From: an uncultured Polycyclovorans sp.
GTDB taxonomy: Bacteria; Pseudomonadota; Gammaproteobacteria; Nevskiales; Nevskiaceae
Length of the DNA stretch: 31,983 nt
Direction: 5' to 3'
Assembly (NCBI GenBank): GCA_936928855.1
Contig: CAKZHZ010000001.1
Coordinates: 1-31,983 of the forward strand
Shown: positions 15,420 through 24,780 of the stretch, one piece after another
How positions within the stretch are numbered: position 1 is the first letter of the stretch
Layout: every line of letters starts with the position of its first letter
The notes under the pieces: generated by a model
The model's database searches: none
What the model saw: only the letters and a program-made list of their open reading frames with translations
What the model was told of the DNA's origin: nothing
Program-made: the position numbers and the translations under genes

Positions 15420-15482
15420 TCGGCGCTTGAGGCGCAGGCCCCCGGCGGCTAAGGTCGGGCCTGATCCCCGCAGCCGCTCCCC

Positions 15483-17726
15483 ATGACCCGCCCCGGCCCG
15501 CTTGCGCTGTACGGTGTTCTGCTGCTGTCGGCCTGCGGCGGCGCCGACCCCGATGCGACGGCGCCCTACGGACTGTCCGCACGTGAGACGCCAACCACGG
15601 TCGCCTTCACCGCCGACACCGGCGCCGATGCCGATATCGCGGTCATCAACGCCTACCCGCAGCTGCAGTTCGACCAACCGGTGGACTTTGCCGACGTGCC
15701 GGGCAGCCATCACGCGGTGGTGGCCGAGCACACTGGCACGCTCCGCGTCTTCGAGCGTCGCGCCGATGTCACCGACGCCGACCTGTTTGCCGACCTGCGG
15801 GATCGGGTGCGCTACGACGGCAACGAGCAGGGGCTGGTGCGGCTGGCCTTTGATCCCGCCTATGCCGACAACGGTCGTGTCTACCTCGTGTATGCCGGAC
15901 GGCAGGCCGACGATCCGCAGCGCTGCACCCCCTATTGCTCGGTGCTGTCGCGCTTCACACGCGACCCGCAGCAGCCGCTGCGTCTGGACCCTGACAGCGA
16001 GCAGCGACTGCTGGTGGTGCCACAACCCGGCTGGGGCCACAACCTCGGCAACCTGCTGTTCGGCCCCGATGGGTATCTGTATGTGGGCGCCGGTGATGGC
16101 GGCTTCTCTGAGCCCCCGCTGGCGCATGCCCAGGATCGCAGCTCGCTGCTAGGCAGCGTGCTGCGCCTGGATGTCTCGGGCGACGACGGCTACCGCATCC
16201 CACCCGACAACCCCTTCGTCGGCGTCGGTCAGGAGGCCGAGGGTGTGATCGGTGCCGGCCAGCCGGTGCGGACGGAACTCTGGGCCTTTGGCCTGCGCAA
16301 CCCGCATCGCTTCAGCATCGACCCGATCACCGGCGCGATGTGGCTGGGCGATGTCGGCCAGGCGGATGTCGAGGAGATCAACCGCATCGTCCCCGGTGGC
16401 AACTACGGGTGGCCGATGTTCGAGGGCAGCCAGTTCAAGGGAGGACCGGATGGCGGCCACCCCGCCGATCAGCTCCGCGCGCCCGCGCTCGAGTATCGGC
16501 ACTGGGACGGCGTTTCCATCACCCTGGGCTTCGTCTACCGTGGCACGGCGCTGCCCAGCCTTTATCAGCATCTGCTCTATGGCGACTTCACCGTCGGCAA
16601 GCTGTGGGCGGCGCCGCTGACCGCCGCCGACGGACTCGGCGAACCGGTACTGCTGTCGGAAAGCCTCGGCGGCTTCAGCCTGGCGTCGTTCACCGAGATC
16701 GATGGAGAGGCCTATCTGGTCAATCTCGGCCGCGGCATCATCCAAAAGCTGGTGGAAGGCCCCGGGGACGATCAGGTGCGGGTGCCACAAACCCTGTCGG
16801 CCACCGGCCTGTTCCGTGACCTCGCAAGCTTGACGCCGGCGCCAGGCCTGATCCCCTATGGCGTCAACATGCCGCTATGGTCGGACGGCACCGAGAAGCA
16901 ACGCTGGATGGCCCTGCCGGCCGGCACCCATCTGACTTCGGTCGCGGCGGATCGCTGGGACTTCCCGCTCGGTACCGTGCTGGTGAAGCACTTCGAACTG
17001 GATCTCGACCGCCTTCAGGACGGACCGTTACGCCGACTGGAAACGCGGGTGCTGGTCCACACGGTCCGCGGCTGGATTGGATACACCTATCGCTGGAATG
17101 ACGCACAGACCGACGCCAGCCTGGTCTACGGCCGCCACACCGAAACACTGGCCGTCGCCACCGCAGCCGGTACCGTCAACCAAACTTACGACTACCCGAG
17201 CACCGCCGACTGTGCGACCTGCCACAACGCCTCGGCCGGTCATGTGCTGGGCCTTCGCAGCAGTCAGCTCAACGGCGACTTCGCCTACCCGCTGGCGGTG
17301 GACAACCAGCTGCGAACGTTGGATCACATCGGCGTGTTCGACCCACCACTGGCGCCACCGGACCACGCACCACGCTGGCCGACACCGGATGACGCGGTGG
17401 CGCCGATCGCCGCCCGGGCACGTGCCTATCTGGCGGCCAACTGCGCCCAGTGCCACAACCCGGACAACACCCTGCCGGTCACCTTGAATCTACGCTACAG
17501 CGCCGAAGATGCGGCGCTCAACGCCATCGACGTGATGCCCCGCAACGGCGACCTCGGCGTCGACGACGCCCGCATCATCGCGCCGGGCGACCGCCATCGC
17601 AGCACCCTGTGGCTGCGCATGAACCGCCGCGGCGAGGGCCAGATGCCACCACTGGCCACCCACGTTGTCGATGCTGACGCGGTCGCCCTGATCGGCGACT
17701 GGATCGACGCACTATCCCCGCGTTGA
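15483..17726 (+). CDS. lipoprotein: PQQ-type sugar dehydrogenase propeller fused to a diheme cytochrome region
   Basis: A 747-residue exported lipoprotein (LSAC, Cys 18). Residues ~60-420 form a beta-propeller of the soluble glucose/sorbosone dehydrogenase family: GLVRLAFDP, GWGHNLGNLLFGPDGYLYVGAGDGG, ELWAFGLRNPHRFSIDP, GDVGQ..EEIN, and GGNYGWP are all family signatures. Residues ~440-747 match the SO2930/HNE_0200 (TIGR03806) type, with two CxxCH heme sites, CATCH at 577 and CAQCH at 654, and a late Met-Pro-Pro (GQMPPLATHVVD) that can supply an axial Met. The fusion would let the dehydrogenase hand electrons directly to c-hemes at the membrane. The substrate is unknown. A hairpin (15435-15441 with 15457-15463) precedes the start. 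Its end overlaps tetR by 15 bp. Confidence 0.87.
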   Translation: MTRPGPLALYGVLLLSACGGADPDATAPYGLSARETPTTVAFTADTGADADIAVINAYPQLQFDQPVDFADVPGSHHAVVAEHTGTLRVFERRADVTDADLFADLRDRVRYDGNEQGLVRLAFDPAYADNGRVYLVYAGRQADDPQRCTPYCSVLSRFTRDPQQPLRLDPDSEQRLLVVPQPGWGHNLGNLLFGPDGYLYVGAGDGGFSEPPLAHAQDRSSLLGSVLRLDVSGDDGYRIPPDNPFVGVGQEAEGVIGAGQPVRTELWAFGLRNPHRFSIDPITGAMWLGDVGQADVEEINRIVPGGNYGWPMFEGSQFKGGPDGGHPADQLRAPALEYRHWDGVSITLGFVYRGTALPSLYQHLLYGDFTVGKLWAAPLTAADGLGEPVLLSESLGGFSLASFTEIDGEAYLVNLGRGIIQKLVEGPGDDQVRVPQTLSATGLFRDLASLTPAPGLIPYGVNMPLWSDGTEKQRWMALPAGTHLTSVAADRWDFPLGTVLVKHFELDLDRLQDGPLRRLETRVLVHTVRGWIGYTYRWNDAQTDASLVYGRHTETLAVATAAGTVNQTYDYPSTADCATCHNASAGHVLGLRSSQLNGDFAYPLAVDNQLRTLDHIGVFDPPLAPPDHAPRWPTPDDAVAPIAARARAYLAANCAQCHNPDNTLPVTLNLRYSAEDAALNAIDVMPRNGDLGVDDARIIAPGDRHRSTLWLRMNRRGEGQMPPLATHVVDADAVALIGDWIDALSPR

Positions 17727-18374
17727 TGAGCGGCGGCGGCGCAGCTGGGTCGACACCAGTGCACTCCAGGCCTGCAGCGCCTCGTCAACCGATCCTTCCG
17801 GCATCAACGGCGCATCAAGGGCGATACCACGCAGCATCCAGCGATTGAGATGCATCATGGTCGTCACCTCATGTACCGCGTCTGGCTGAGCCTCAAACAG
17901 CTGTGTGGCGGCATTCGCGATATTGGACTCGAGCTGCAAGGCAAGCACCCTGAGACGTTCGGCCAAGGCAGGATTGCGGCGGCTGGCAATCAACAACTCC
18001 AGATAAACCTCATTGACCTCGCTGGCGAAAAACTCCCGCCACACCGCGTCCACCAATCCCCGCAGGTCATCGCCGCTGGCAGCCACCGCACCGAGGACGC
18101 TCGCCAGCCGCTGGTAGACCTGGTGCATCAAATGCTCGGCGGCCGCCAGTAACAGCGCATCCATCGAAGCGAAGTGATGCGCCCATGCCCCCCGCGACAC
18201 CTTGGCCCGAACCGTCACCTGACTCAGGCTGGTGCCGGCATATCCGTGGTGCGCCAAGCAGTAGAGCGTAGCGTCGAGAATGCGCGTACGGGTCGCGTCG
18301 CGCCGTTGCGCCTGACTCGGGCGCCGGGCCGCCTTCCCACGCGCATCTGGGTTGGACGAAGAAGTTGAGGTCAT
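17712..18374 (-). CDS. TetR/AcrR-family transcriptional regulator
   Basis: About 220 residues. The N-terminal helix-turn-helix (ATRTRILDATLYCLAHHGYAG, then TSLSQVTVRAKVSRGAWAHHF) is typical of TetR repressors, and the rest is an alpha-helical ligand domain. The tail is basic. I use the second ATG (complement 18372-18374), which has GGAAA upstream; starting at 18401 would add nine residues. It diverges from the CocE-type hydrolase gene, with an inverted repeat in between. It therefore most likely represses that five-gene operon and itself until a small, probably hydrophobic, substrate binds. Confidence 0.85.
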   Translation of the reverse strand: MTSTSSSNPDARGKAARRPSQAQRRDATRTRILDATLYCLAHHGYAGTSLSQVTVRAKVSRGAWAHHFASMDALLLAAAEHLMHQVYQRLASVLGAVAASGDDLRGLVDAVWREFFASEVNEVYLELLIASRRNPALAERLRVLALQLESNIANAATQLFEAQPDAVHEVTTMMHLNRWMLRGIALDAPLMPEGSVDEALQAWSALVSTQLRRRRSSTRG

Positions 18375-18430
18375 CGGGTTTCCATCAGCTGACCGCAGCA
18401 TAGCGGTTTACCCACTGAGAAGGCGGGGGT

Positions 18431-18484
18431 TTGACAGCCCCGAGGGGCGGAGGCATTGTAATAAAAAGACCGACTGGTCTGTTT
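18431..18484 (+). promoter_or_regulatory. candidate operon promoter and TetR operator
   Basis: A perfect -35 hexamer TTGACA (18431-18436) is followed by TGTAAT (18457-18462, a 20-bp spacer, longer than ideal). Directly after it comes AGACCGACTGGTCT (18467-18480), an inverted repeat of 5-bp arms extended imperfectly by A/T flanks to 18463-18484. On the minus strand TTAACA and an AT-rich -10-like stretch flank the same palindrome. One repressor could therefore control both the hydrolase operon and tetR. The operator role is inferred from symmetry and position. Confidence 0.5.
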
Positions 18485-18515
18485 GTTAATTACTATCGCT
18501 TGCGAGATCTGGAGC

Positions 18516-20321
18516 ATGAAGCCCTGCACGAGCTACCGCCGCTGCGCGCCGCCCCTTCCGACGGTTCAATCCACGTTGCTGACGCTAGCCCTGGCCCTGC
18601 TGGTCGGCTGCGACGGCGCGCCGCTGGGCGCGCCAAGTGGGCCACCACCAAACACCTCGGTCAGTCGCGAAGCGCTTCGTTTCGACACCGAGGATGGCGA
18701 GACTCTGTTCGCCCAACTGCGCCGTGTCGGGCCACCAGAGCCCAAGCCGGTCATCGTGGAGTTCAGTCCATACGGGATGGGCTCGGACGTACCCGACTTC
18801 GGCCCGGACTATCACCATGTTTTCGTCCATGCCCGCGGCACCGGCAACAGCACCGGCAGCTGGAGCGCGGTTGGGCCGCGGGACCAACAGGATGTGGCGG
18901 AGTTCGTCGCCTGGGCTTGCGAACAACCCTGGAGCAACGGCCGGATCGGCCTGTACGGATTCTCGGCCAGTGCCATCGCAGTCTATAACGCCCTGCACCT
19001 GCCGCTGGCCTGCGTCGAAGCGGCCGCGCTGATGGCGGGCACCGCCGATCTCTACCGTGACCTGCTCTATCCCGGCGGCATGCCCAACCTTGTGCCCGCC
19101 GTCGCAGTAGGGCTGGGTGTCGGCGGACCACTGCTGGCCAGCACGCCCAATCGGCTGATGGCGGACTTCGGCTTGGTCCCGCTGCTGCGATCCGGCCTGG
19201 GCTTGCTCAGCATGTCGATCGACGTGCTGGGCCAACCCGTACAGAACGACTATTGGCAGGAACGGGTACAGCGTCCGGGTCCCAATCGCTTTCCGATACT
19301 CGCCAACACCGGCTTCTACGACGTCGAATCGCGCGGACCTTTCGAGAGCTACCAGATGCTGCGCGACCAGGGCGTAACCGTCCATCTTCGTGCGCTCGGT
19401 GCCCACGATGGCTTCCCGTCCGGCACGGAGGGGCCGTTCCCCACATACCAACGCTGGTTCGACCGCTTCCTGCGCGATGTCAACAACGGCATTGACCGGG
19501 AGCCGCCGGTGCAACTGCTGCTCAGCGACGGCAGCTATCCCTCGATGATGAAGGGCGCCTGGCTAAGGGCCGAAGGCGCGGACTGGCCGCTGCCGGGCAC
19601 CCGCTGGCAGAGCTTGTATCTCGATCCCGTGCGTGGCGGGGGTGCCGCTTCACTCAACAACGCCAGCCTATCGCCGCAGCCGGCCGCCATCAACGACCGT
19701 CAGCGCTATCTCGCCCTGACCTCACTGGGGACGGCCAGCGACCCCAACACCACCGCCACCATCGCCTCCGCCGGTGCGTCAACGCTGTTCGACCTGCTGC
19801 CCTTTCTGGTGCAGATGAACCTGATGGAGCCCCTGGGGCTGACCTACACCACAGCGCCCTTGGCAGCGGATGTGACTGTGCTGGGACCGGCCACCCTGAG
19901 CGTGTTCGTCTCGGGTCTGCTGCCGCAGGCCGACCTGCATGCGGTAATCGCCGATGTGTGGCCCGATGGAAGTGCCCACACGGTGGGCTTGGGACGGCTT
20001 CGCACCAGTTTCCCGAATCTGGTCGAACCCCGTTCCCGCCATGACGCGGAAGGTGAGTTGATACAGCCCTACAACGATTTCTCGTCGAAATCCTTCGCCG
20101 CGCCCGGCGAAGTGCGCGAGTACCACGTCGAGTTCTGGCCCATCGGCAACCGCTTCCGCGCGGGACATCGGCTACGGCTCTATCTGGTCGGGGCGCCGAC
20201 CTTCGCACTGCCTTCTCCCAACCTCAACACCGTCCACCTGGGCGGCGATACCCCCTCACGTCTGCGCCTCCCCGTCGCACCCGGCAGCGACTTCTGCGCC
20301 GCCTTGCCTGATCGCTGCTGA
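18516..20321 (+). CDS. CocE/NonD-family exported hydrolase (lipoprotein)
   Basis: A protein of about 601 residues with a lipoprotein signal (ALLVGC, Cys 32). It then shows the X-Pro dipeptidyl-peptidase S15/CocE architecture: an alpha/beta-hydrolase core (YGFSAS, nucleophile S150), Asp in GFYDVES (D269), His in GAHDGFP (H297), a cap region, and a C-terminal jelly-roll domain ending with FRAGHRLRLYL. VHARGTGNSTGSW is the CocE RGTGxSxG-like segment. The family cleaves esters or acylated substrates such as cocaine. As an envelope lipoprotein it could trim an esterified hydrophobic substrate before uptake. The ATG at 18516 has a too-close GGAG; a TTG at 18483 is the only upstream alternative. It heads the TetR-controlled operon. 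Confidence 0.82.
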   Translation: MKPCTSYRRCAPPLPTVQSTLLTLALALLVGCDGAPLGAPSGPPPNTSVSREALRFDTEDGETLFAQLRRVGPPEPKPVIVEFSPYGMGSDVPDFGPDYHHVFVHARGTGNSTGSWSAVGPRDQQDVAEFVAWACEQPWSNGRIGLYGFSASAIAVYNALHLPLACVEAAALMAGTADLYRDLLYPGGMPNLVPAVAVGLGVGGPLLASTPNRLMADFGLVPLLRSGLGLLSMSIDVLGQPVQNDYWQERVQRPGPNRFPILANTGFYDVESRGPFESYQMLRDQGVTVHLRALGAHDGFPSGTEGPFPTYQRWFDRFLRDVNNGIDREPPVQLLLSDGSYPSMMKGAWLRAEGADWPLPGTRWQSLYLDPVRGGGAASLNNASLSPQPAAINDRQRYLALTSLGTASDPNTTATIASAGASTLFDLLPFLVQMNLMEPLGLTYTTAPLAADVTVLGPATLSVFVSGLLPQADLHAVIADVWPDGSAHTVGLGRLRTSFPNLVEPRSRHDAEGELIQPYNDFSSKSFAAPGEVREYHVEFWPIGNRFRAGHRLRLYLVGAPTFALPSPNLNTVHLGGDTPSRLRLPVAPGSDFCAALPDRC

Positions 20322-20340
20322 TGTTCACCTGAGAACTGCC

Positions 20341-21228
20341 ATGTCCAACACCTCGCTGTATCGCAAGAACTGCCTCATCACCGGCGCCGCCAGTGGCATT
20401 GGTCGCGCCACAGCCATCGCCGCTGCCGCCTCCGGGGCCCGCGTCTTTCTGACCGACATCAATGCGGTTGCCCTGGTGGCGGTCGCTGAATCGATTACCG
20501 ACCAGGGCGGCGATGTAGCCCTGCAACGTGCCGTGGACATCACTGACCTGTCGGCTGTACAGGCCTTCGCTGACGATATCCATGGCGTGTTCGGCAGCCT
20601 TGATGTGGTGATGAACATCGCCGGCATCTCGGTGTGGGGCCGCGTCGAGGATTTGCAGCACATGCACTGGCAGCGCTGCATCGACGTGAACCTGATGGGG
20701 CCGATTCACGTCATCGAATGCTTCCTGCCGACGATGATCGCCGCCGGCCGAGGCGGGCACCTGGTTAACGTGTCCTCGGCGGCTGGCTTGTTCGGCCTGC
20801 CCTGGCACGCGGCCTACAGCGCCAGCAAGTTTGGTCTGCGCGGAATCTCGGAGGTGCTGCGGTTCGATCTGGCGCGACACCGTATCGGGGTCAGCTTGGT
20901 CTGCCCGGGGGGCGTCGACACCGGGTTGGTGAACACCATTGAAGTGGTCGGTGTCGACCGCGACGCGCCGGCTTTCGAGCGCCTGAGAGAACGGTTTCGC
21001 CGGGAGGCCGTCAGCCCGGAAACAGCGGCCAAGGCCATCCTCGCCGGCATTCGCGACAACCGTTACCTGGTGTTTACCTCGACCGACATCCGCGTCGGAC
21101 ACTGGTTCCAGCGCAAGTTCGCCGCGCCCTATGAATGGGTGATGCGGCGACTCAACGATCAACTGCATCACGCCGCCGAGCAGGCGGCATCCGCCCCGCT
21201 TCAGGAGGATCCCCGCCATGGTGTCTGA
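20341..21228 (+). CDS. SDR-family oxidoreductase
   Basis: A 295-residue SDR with TGAASGIG (14-21), an Asp at the beta-2 end (TDI, D39) indicating NAD(H), and N117, S146, Y159 and K163 all in place. NNAG is replaced by NIAG (92-95), a tolerated variant. The C-terminal ~60 residues extend past the usual fold (RDNRYLVFTSTDIRVGHWFQRKF and then an amphipathic stretch). This resembles SDRs found next to lipid, steroid or alkane catabolic genes. It begins 19 bp after the hydrolase stop. Its last codons contain the AGGAGG ribosome site (21203-21208) and overlap the start of the DUF1302 gene by 11 bp, so it belongs to the same operon. Confidence 0.85.
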   Translation: MSNTSLYRKNCLITGAASGIGRATAIAAAASGARVFLTDINAVALVAVAESITDQGGDVALQRAVDITDLSAVQAFADDIHGVFGSLDVVMNIAGISVWGRVEDLQHMHWQRCIDVNLMGPIHVIECFLPTMIAAGRGGHLVNVSSAAGLFGLPWHAAYSASKFGLRGISEVLRFDLARHRIGVSLVCPGGVDTGLVNTIEVVGVDRDAPAFERLRERFRREAVSPETAAKAILAGIRDNRYLVFTSTDIRVGHWFQRKFAAPYEWVMRRLNDQLHHAAEQAASAPLQEDPRHGV

Positions 21229-23401
21229 ACTTCGCTTTCGCATCGTTGGACTGATGCTGGGCTGTATCACAGCCACTGCGGCCAGCGCCTTCGACTTCAA
21301 GCTCGCGGGTGCCGATGTGCGCGTCAACAACCTCTTCACCATCGGCGCGCTGATGCGTATGCAGGACCGCGATTCCGACCTCATCGGCATCAGCAACGCG
21401 ACACCCGGCCTGTGTGTACGGCGGGTGTCAGCGGATGGCGACACCAACCTTCGGTTTCGCGGAGACACCTGCACGACCGATGATGGCGGTGTCGGCAACC
21501 AGCGCGCGATTGATGCACCTGGCACGTTCTCGGTCAATGGCGACGATGGGAACCTCAACTTTGATCGGCACGACATCGTCCACGCGACCGCGAAATTGAC
21601 CACCGACCTGTCGTTGAACTGGGAGGACACCCGCATTTTCGTGCGCGGCCTCTATTTCTTTGATGAACGCTACGAAGGGCTTACCCAACGACACCCCGAC
21701 ACCACGCTACGCGCGCCAACCAGTCCGTTCCCGCGTAGCGGCCGCAGCACTATCGGTTCCGATCTGCGGCTGCTTGACTACTTCATCAGCCATAACTTCG
21801 AGATCGGAGATCGCTACGCCACCTTCAAACTTGGGAATCAAGTCCTCAATTGGGGCGAGAGCGCCTTCCTCGCCCTCAACAGCCTGAGCGCCTTCAATCC
21901 GCCCAACGCCGCGCTGCTGCGGCTTCCCGGCTTCGACATCAAGGAGCTGTTCGAGCCGGTCGGCATGGCGGTGCTCAACAGCGAGATTGGCAACGGTATC
22001 AACTTGGAGGTTTTCTACCAGTACGATTGGCGGCCGGTCACCATCGATCCCGTCGGCAGCTTCTTCTCGACCACAGACTTTGTTGGCGATGGCGGCAGCT
22101 TCGCAATGCTATCGCTGGGCAAGGCACCGGAAGACCCCGAAGGTCGCTACCGGCCCGTGGACAACCCCGACGACCCGGCGGCTGCGCTCGGCTCAACCTC
22201 CAGTCGCACCGTCCAGCGCCTACCGGACCACGAGCCGGAGGACGGTGGCCAGTATGGCGCGGCCTTGCGTGTGTTCGCCGACGACCTCAATGGCGGCACC
22301 GAACTGGGCTTCTATTTTGCCAACTACCATTCGCGTGTTCCCAGCGCCAGCATCAATGCCGCCGACGGCACCTGCGTGCCGTCGAACACCGGCAACCCCA
22401 TCACCAATGGGCTTGCGCTTATCGCCGCCTGTGGCATTCCGCCGACCAACCTGCTGGCGGTATTGACGGGCGGCCCCTTCCTGCCGGCATCGCGGGAAGC
22501 GCTGCCGCTGGATACCGCCACGCTGTTTGTCGAGTATCCGGAGGACATCCGCATGTGGGGGCTGTCCTTCAACACCACGATCGGCGACTACGCGTTGTCC
22601 GGGGAGTACGCCTATCGGGAGAACCTACCCCTACAGATTCACCCGATCGACCTGGTGTTGGCAGCCCTGCAGCCCGCGCTGCCGGAATCCGACTACTCGG
22701 TGGCGGTCGCCACCATTCCCGGGCGCCGTAGCGCCACCCCAGACTTCGTGCAGACCAACTACCGCGGCGTGGCGCCCACCCCGGGCATGTATATCCCTGG
22801 TTTCGAGCGCATGGGTGTCGGTCAGCTGGGCATAACCCTGCTGCGTGTGTTCGGCAGCTCCAACCCCATCGGCGCCAGCCAGATCTTCGCCTTGATGGAA
22901 GTCGGCATGACCCATGTCCTCGATTTCCCCGAGCTTTCCGAGCTGCAGTTCATGGGCGGCGCCGCCGATGCCCACATCTCCAGCGGTGGCGACGGGCGAA
23001 CCGGCATCAATCCTCGTGATGTACGCAGCGATCCCAACGACCCATCCACTAACGTGTCCGACCCGCAGATGCGACAGAACCCCTCACCACAGGACCCCAG
23101 CAGCTTCGGCACCGAGTACTCCTGGGGCTATCGGGCGGTGTTGATGAACCGCTACGACAACCTGCTGTTCGGCGCCAATATCGAGTTCCTGACCGCCCTG
23201 TTCCACGACGTCGAAGGGGTCTCGCCCGGACTCGGCATGAACTTCATTGAGGGGCGCAAGCAGATCCTCACCGGTGTCCGATGGGACTACCAATCGACCT
23301 GGCTCGGAGAGCTCCGCTACACCCTCTACACCGGCGGCGGCAAGCGCGATCCGCTGCGCGACCGCGACAACCTCCTGCTGTGGCTCGGCTACCAGTTCTG
23401 A
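21218..23401 (+). CDS. DUF1302-family outer-membrane protein
   Basis: A 727-residue exported protein: signal peptide MVSELRFRIVGLMLGC...ASA, then FDF. The body is rich in alternating aromatic/polar strands (LNWEDTRIFVRGLYFFDERY, KLGNQVLNWGESAFLALNSL, YTLYTGGG) and ends in LLLWLGYQF. The terminal Phe is typical of outer-membrane beta-barrels. These features match DUF1302 (PF06980), whose members usually sit beside DUF1329 and hydrophobic-compound catabolism or RND-transporter genes. A role in import or export of a hydrophobic compound is inferred from this association. The start has a strong AGGAGG 9 bases upstream. The DUF1329 gene follows 29 bp downstream. Confidence 0.85.
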   Translation: MVSELRFRIVGLMLGCITATAASAFDFKLAGADVRVNNLFTIGALMRMQDRDSDLIGISNATPGLCVRRVSADGDTNLRFRGDTCTTDDGGVGNQRAIDAPGTFSVNGDDGNLNFDRHDIVHATAKLTTDLSLNWEDTRIFVRGLYFFDERYEGLTQRHPDTTLRAPTSPFPRSGRSTIGSDLRLLDYFISHNFEIGDRYATFKLGNQVLNWGESAFLALNSLSAFNPPNAALLRLPGFDIKELFEPVGMAVLNSEIGNGINLEVFYQYDWRPVTIDPVGSFFSTTDFVGDGGSFAMLSLGKAPEDPEGRYRPVDNPDDPAAALGSTSSRTVQRLPDHEPEDGGQYGAALRVFADDLNGGTELGFYFANYHSRVPSASINAADGTCVPSNTGNPITNGLALIAACGIPPTNLLAVLTGGPFLPASREALPLDTATLFVEYPEDIRMWGLSFNTTIGDYALSGEYAYRENLPLQIHPIDLVLAALQPALPESDYSVAVATIPGRRSATPDFVQTNYRGVAPTPGMYIPGFERMGVGQLGITLLRVFGSSNPIGASQIFALMEVGMTHVLDFPELSELQFMGGAADAHISSGGDGRTGINPRDVRSDPNDPSTNVSDPQMRQNPSPQDPSSFGTEYSWGYRAVLMNRYDNLLFGANIEFLTALFHDVEGVSPGLGMNFIEGRKQILTGVRWDYQSTWLGELRYTLYTGGGKRDPLRDRDNLLLWLGYQF

Positions 23402-23430
23402 GCCCCCACCTCTTCCGACCGGAGCCCACC

Positions 23431-24780
23431 ATGAAACGATCACTGCTCTTGCTGCTGCTGGCCTGCGCCGGCCCGATCACCCTCCATGCCGCCGTACCCG
23501 CCGAGGAGGCGGCACGACTCGGCCGCGACCTCACGCCACAGGGCGGCGAGACGGCTGGCAACGAGGATGGCAGTATCCCTGCTTGGAGCGGCGGCCTCAC
23601 CTCGGCGCCGGACTGCTACCAGGGCGAAGGGCATCGCTATTGCGACCCCTTTGCCGATGAAAAGGCGCTATTCAGCATCACGGGTGAAAACCTCGACGCC
23701 TATCGCAGCGCGCTGTCGCAAGGCCAACAGGCCATGCTTGAGCGCTATCCCAGCTATCGGATTGACGTCTACCGCAGCCACCGCACTGCGGCGACCCCCG
23801 ACTTCGTCAATGCCGCCACACGTCGCAACGCACTGGAAGCGGAGCTGATCAGCAACGGCGAGGGTATTGCTGGCGCAGCCATCGGCATTCCGTTCCCCAT
23901 TCCCAAGAGCGGGGTCGAGCCCCTCTGGAACCATAAGCTTCGGTACCGCGGCATCGGCGGCCGTCGCTACAACAACCAGTTCCCAGTGATGCCGGATGGC
24001 AGCTACATGGCAGCCAAGTTGCGGGAGGACGTGCGCTTCGAATACAGCCAGCCCGACACCACGCCGGGATCGCTCGACAATGTAGCGATCTACTTCTTGC
24101 AGGTCACGCTCGCGCCTCCGCGGCTGGCGGGCACCATCGGCCTCATCCACGAGACCATGGACCAAGTGAAGGAGGCGCGCCGGGTCTGGGCCTACAACGG
24201 CGGTCAACGCAGACTGCGCCGGGCGCCCAGCGTGGCGTACGACAACCCTGGACAGGCGGCGGACGGGCTGCGCACCAACGACCAGACCGACACCTTCAAT
24301 GGCGCAACCGATCGTTACACCTGGAAATTGCTCGGCAAGCGCGAAATGATCGTGCCGTACAACGCCTACCGGGTGCACTCAGATCAGTTGAAATACACCG
24401 ATATCGTCCATAAAAGCCACATCAATCCCGACGTGCTGCGCTACGAGCGCCACCGCGTCTGGGTGGTGGAGGCGGAGGTCAAGCCCACCACATCGCATCT
24501 CTACGCGCGTCGTGTGTTCTACATCGACGAAGACACTTGGCAGATCGTCCTGGTGGACCTCTACGACAATCGCGGTGCCCTCTGGCGATGGCAGGAAGCC
24601 CACGCCTTTCAGGCGTATGACAAGGGTATCTTCGGCGCTGCACTGGAAACCGTCTATGACCTCACGTCGGAGCGCTATCTGGCCATGGCGCTGGATAACG
24701 AGGACGAGATGATCAAGGAGATGGATTTTCCGCTGTCCCATTTCGACACCGGCAACGTGATGCGCCATGCCCTCCAATGA
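23431..24780 (+). CDS. DUF1329-family periplasmic protein
   Basis: A 449-residue secreted protein: signal MKRSLLLLLLACAGPITLHA, cut before AVPAEEA. Then GRDLTPQGGETAGNEDGSIPAWSGG, a hallmark opening of DUF1329 (PF07044) in which the pre-sequence resembles LolA/LolB-type lipid carriers. Other family segments are IPFPIPKSGVEPLWNHKLRYRG and the WKLLGKREMIVPYNAYR region. The ATG at 23431 has GGAG 6 bases upstream. DUF1329 and DUF1302 are nearly always neighbours, implying a periplasmic carrier working with an outer-membrane barrel. The cargo is unknown; a lipid or steroid-like molecule fits the locus. Its stop overlaps the next gene by 14 bp. Confidence 0.87.
   Translation: MKRSLLLLLLACAGPITLHAAVPAEEAARLGRDLTPQGGETAGNEDGSIPAWSGGLTSAPDCYQGEGHRYCDPFADEKALFSITGENLDAYRSALSQGQQAMLERYPSYRIDVYRSHRTAATPDFVNAATRRNALEAELISNGEGIAGAAIGIPFPIPKSGVEPLWNHKLRYRGIGGRRYNNQFPVMPDGSYMAAKLREDVRFEYSQPDTTPGSLDNVAIYFLQVTLAPPRLAGTIGLIHETMDQVKEARRVWAYNGGQRRLRRAPSVAYDNPGQAADGLRTNDQTDTFNGATDRYTWKLLGKREMIVPYNAYRVHSDQLKYTDIVHKSHINPDVLRYERHRVWVVEAEVKPTTSHLYARRVFYIDEDTWQIVLVDLYDNRGALWRWQEAHAFQAYDKGIFGAALETVYDLTSERYLAMALDNEDEMIKEMDFPLSHFDTGNVMRHALQ

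Noticed and set aside
14082..16127. A 681-codon minus-strand open frame opposite the RIO kinase, deformylase and dehydrogenase genes
   Set aside because: It lies across three well-supported genes, has no recognisable motif, and its His/Val/Gly-rich composition is what antisense of GC-rich third-position coding DNA produces.
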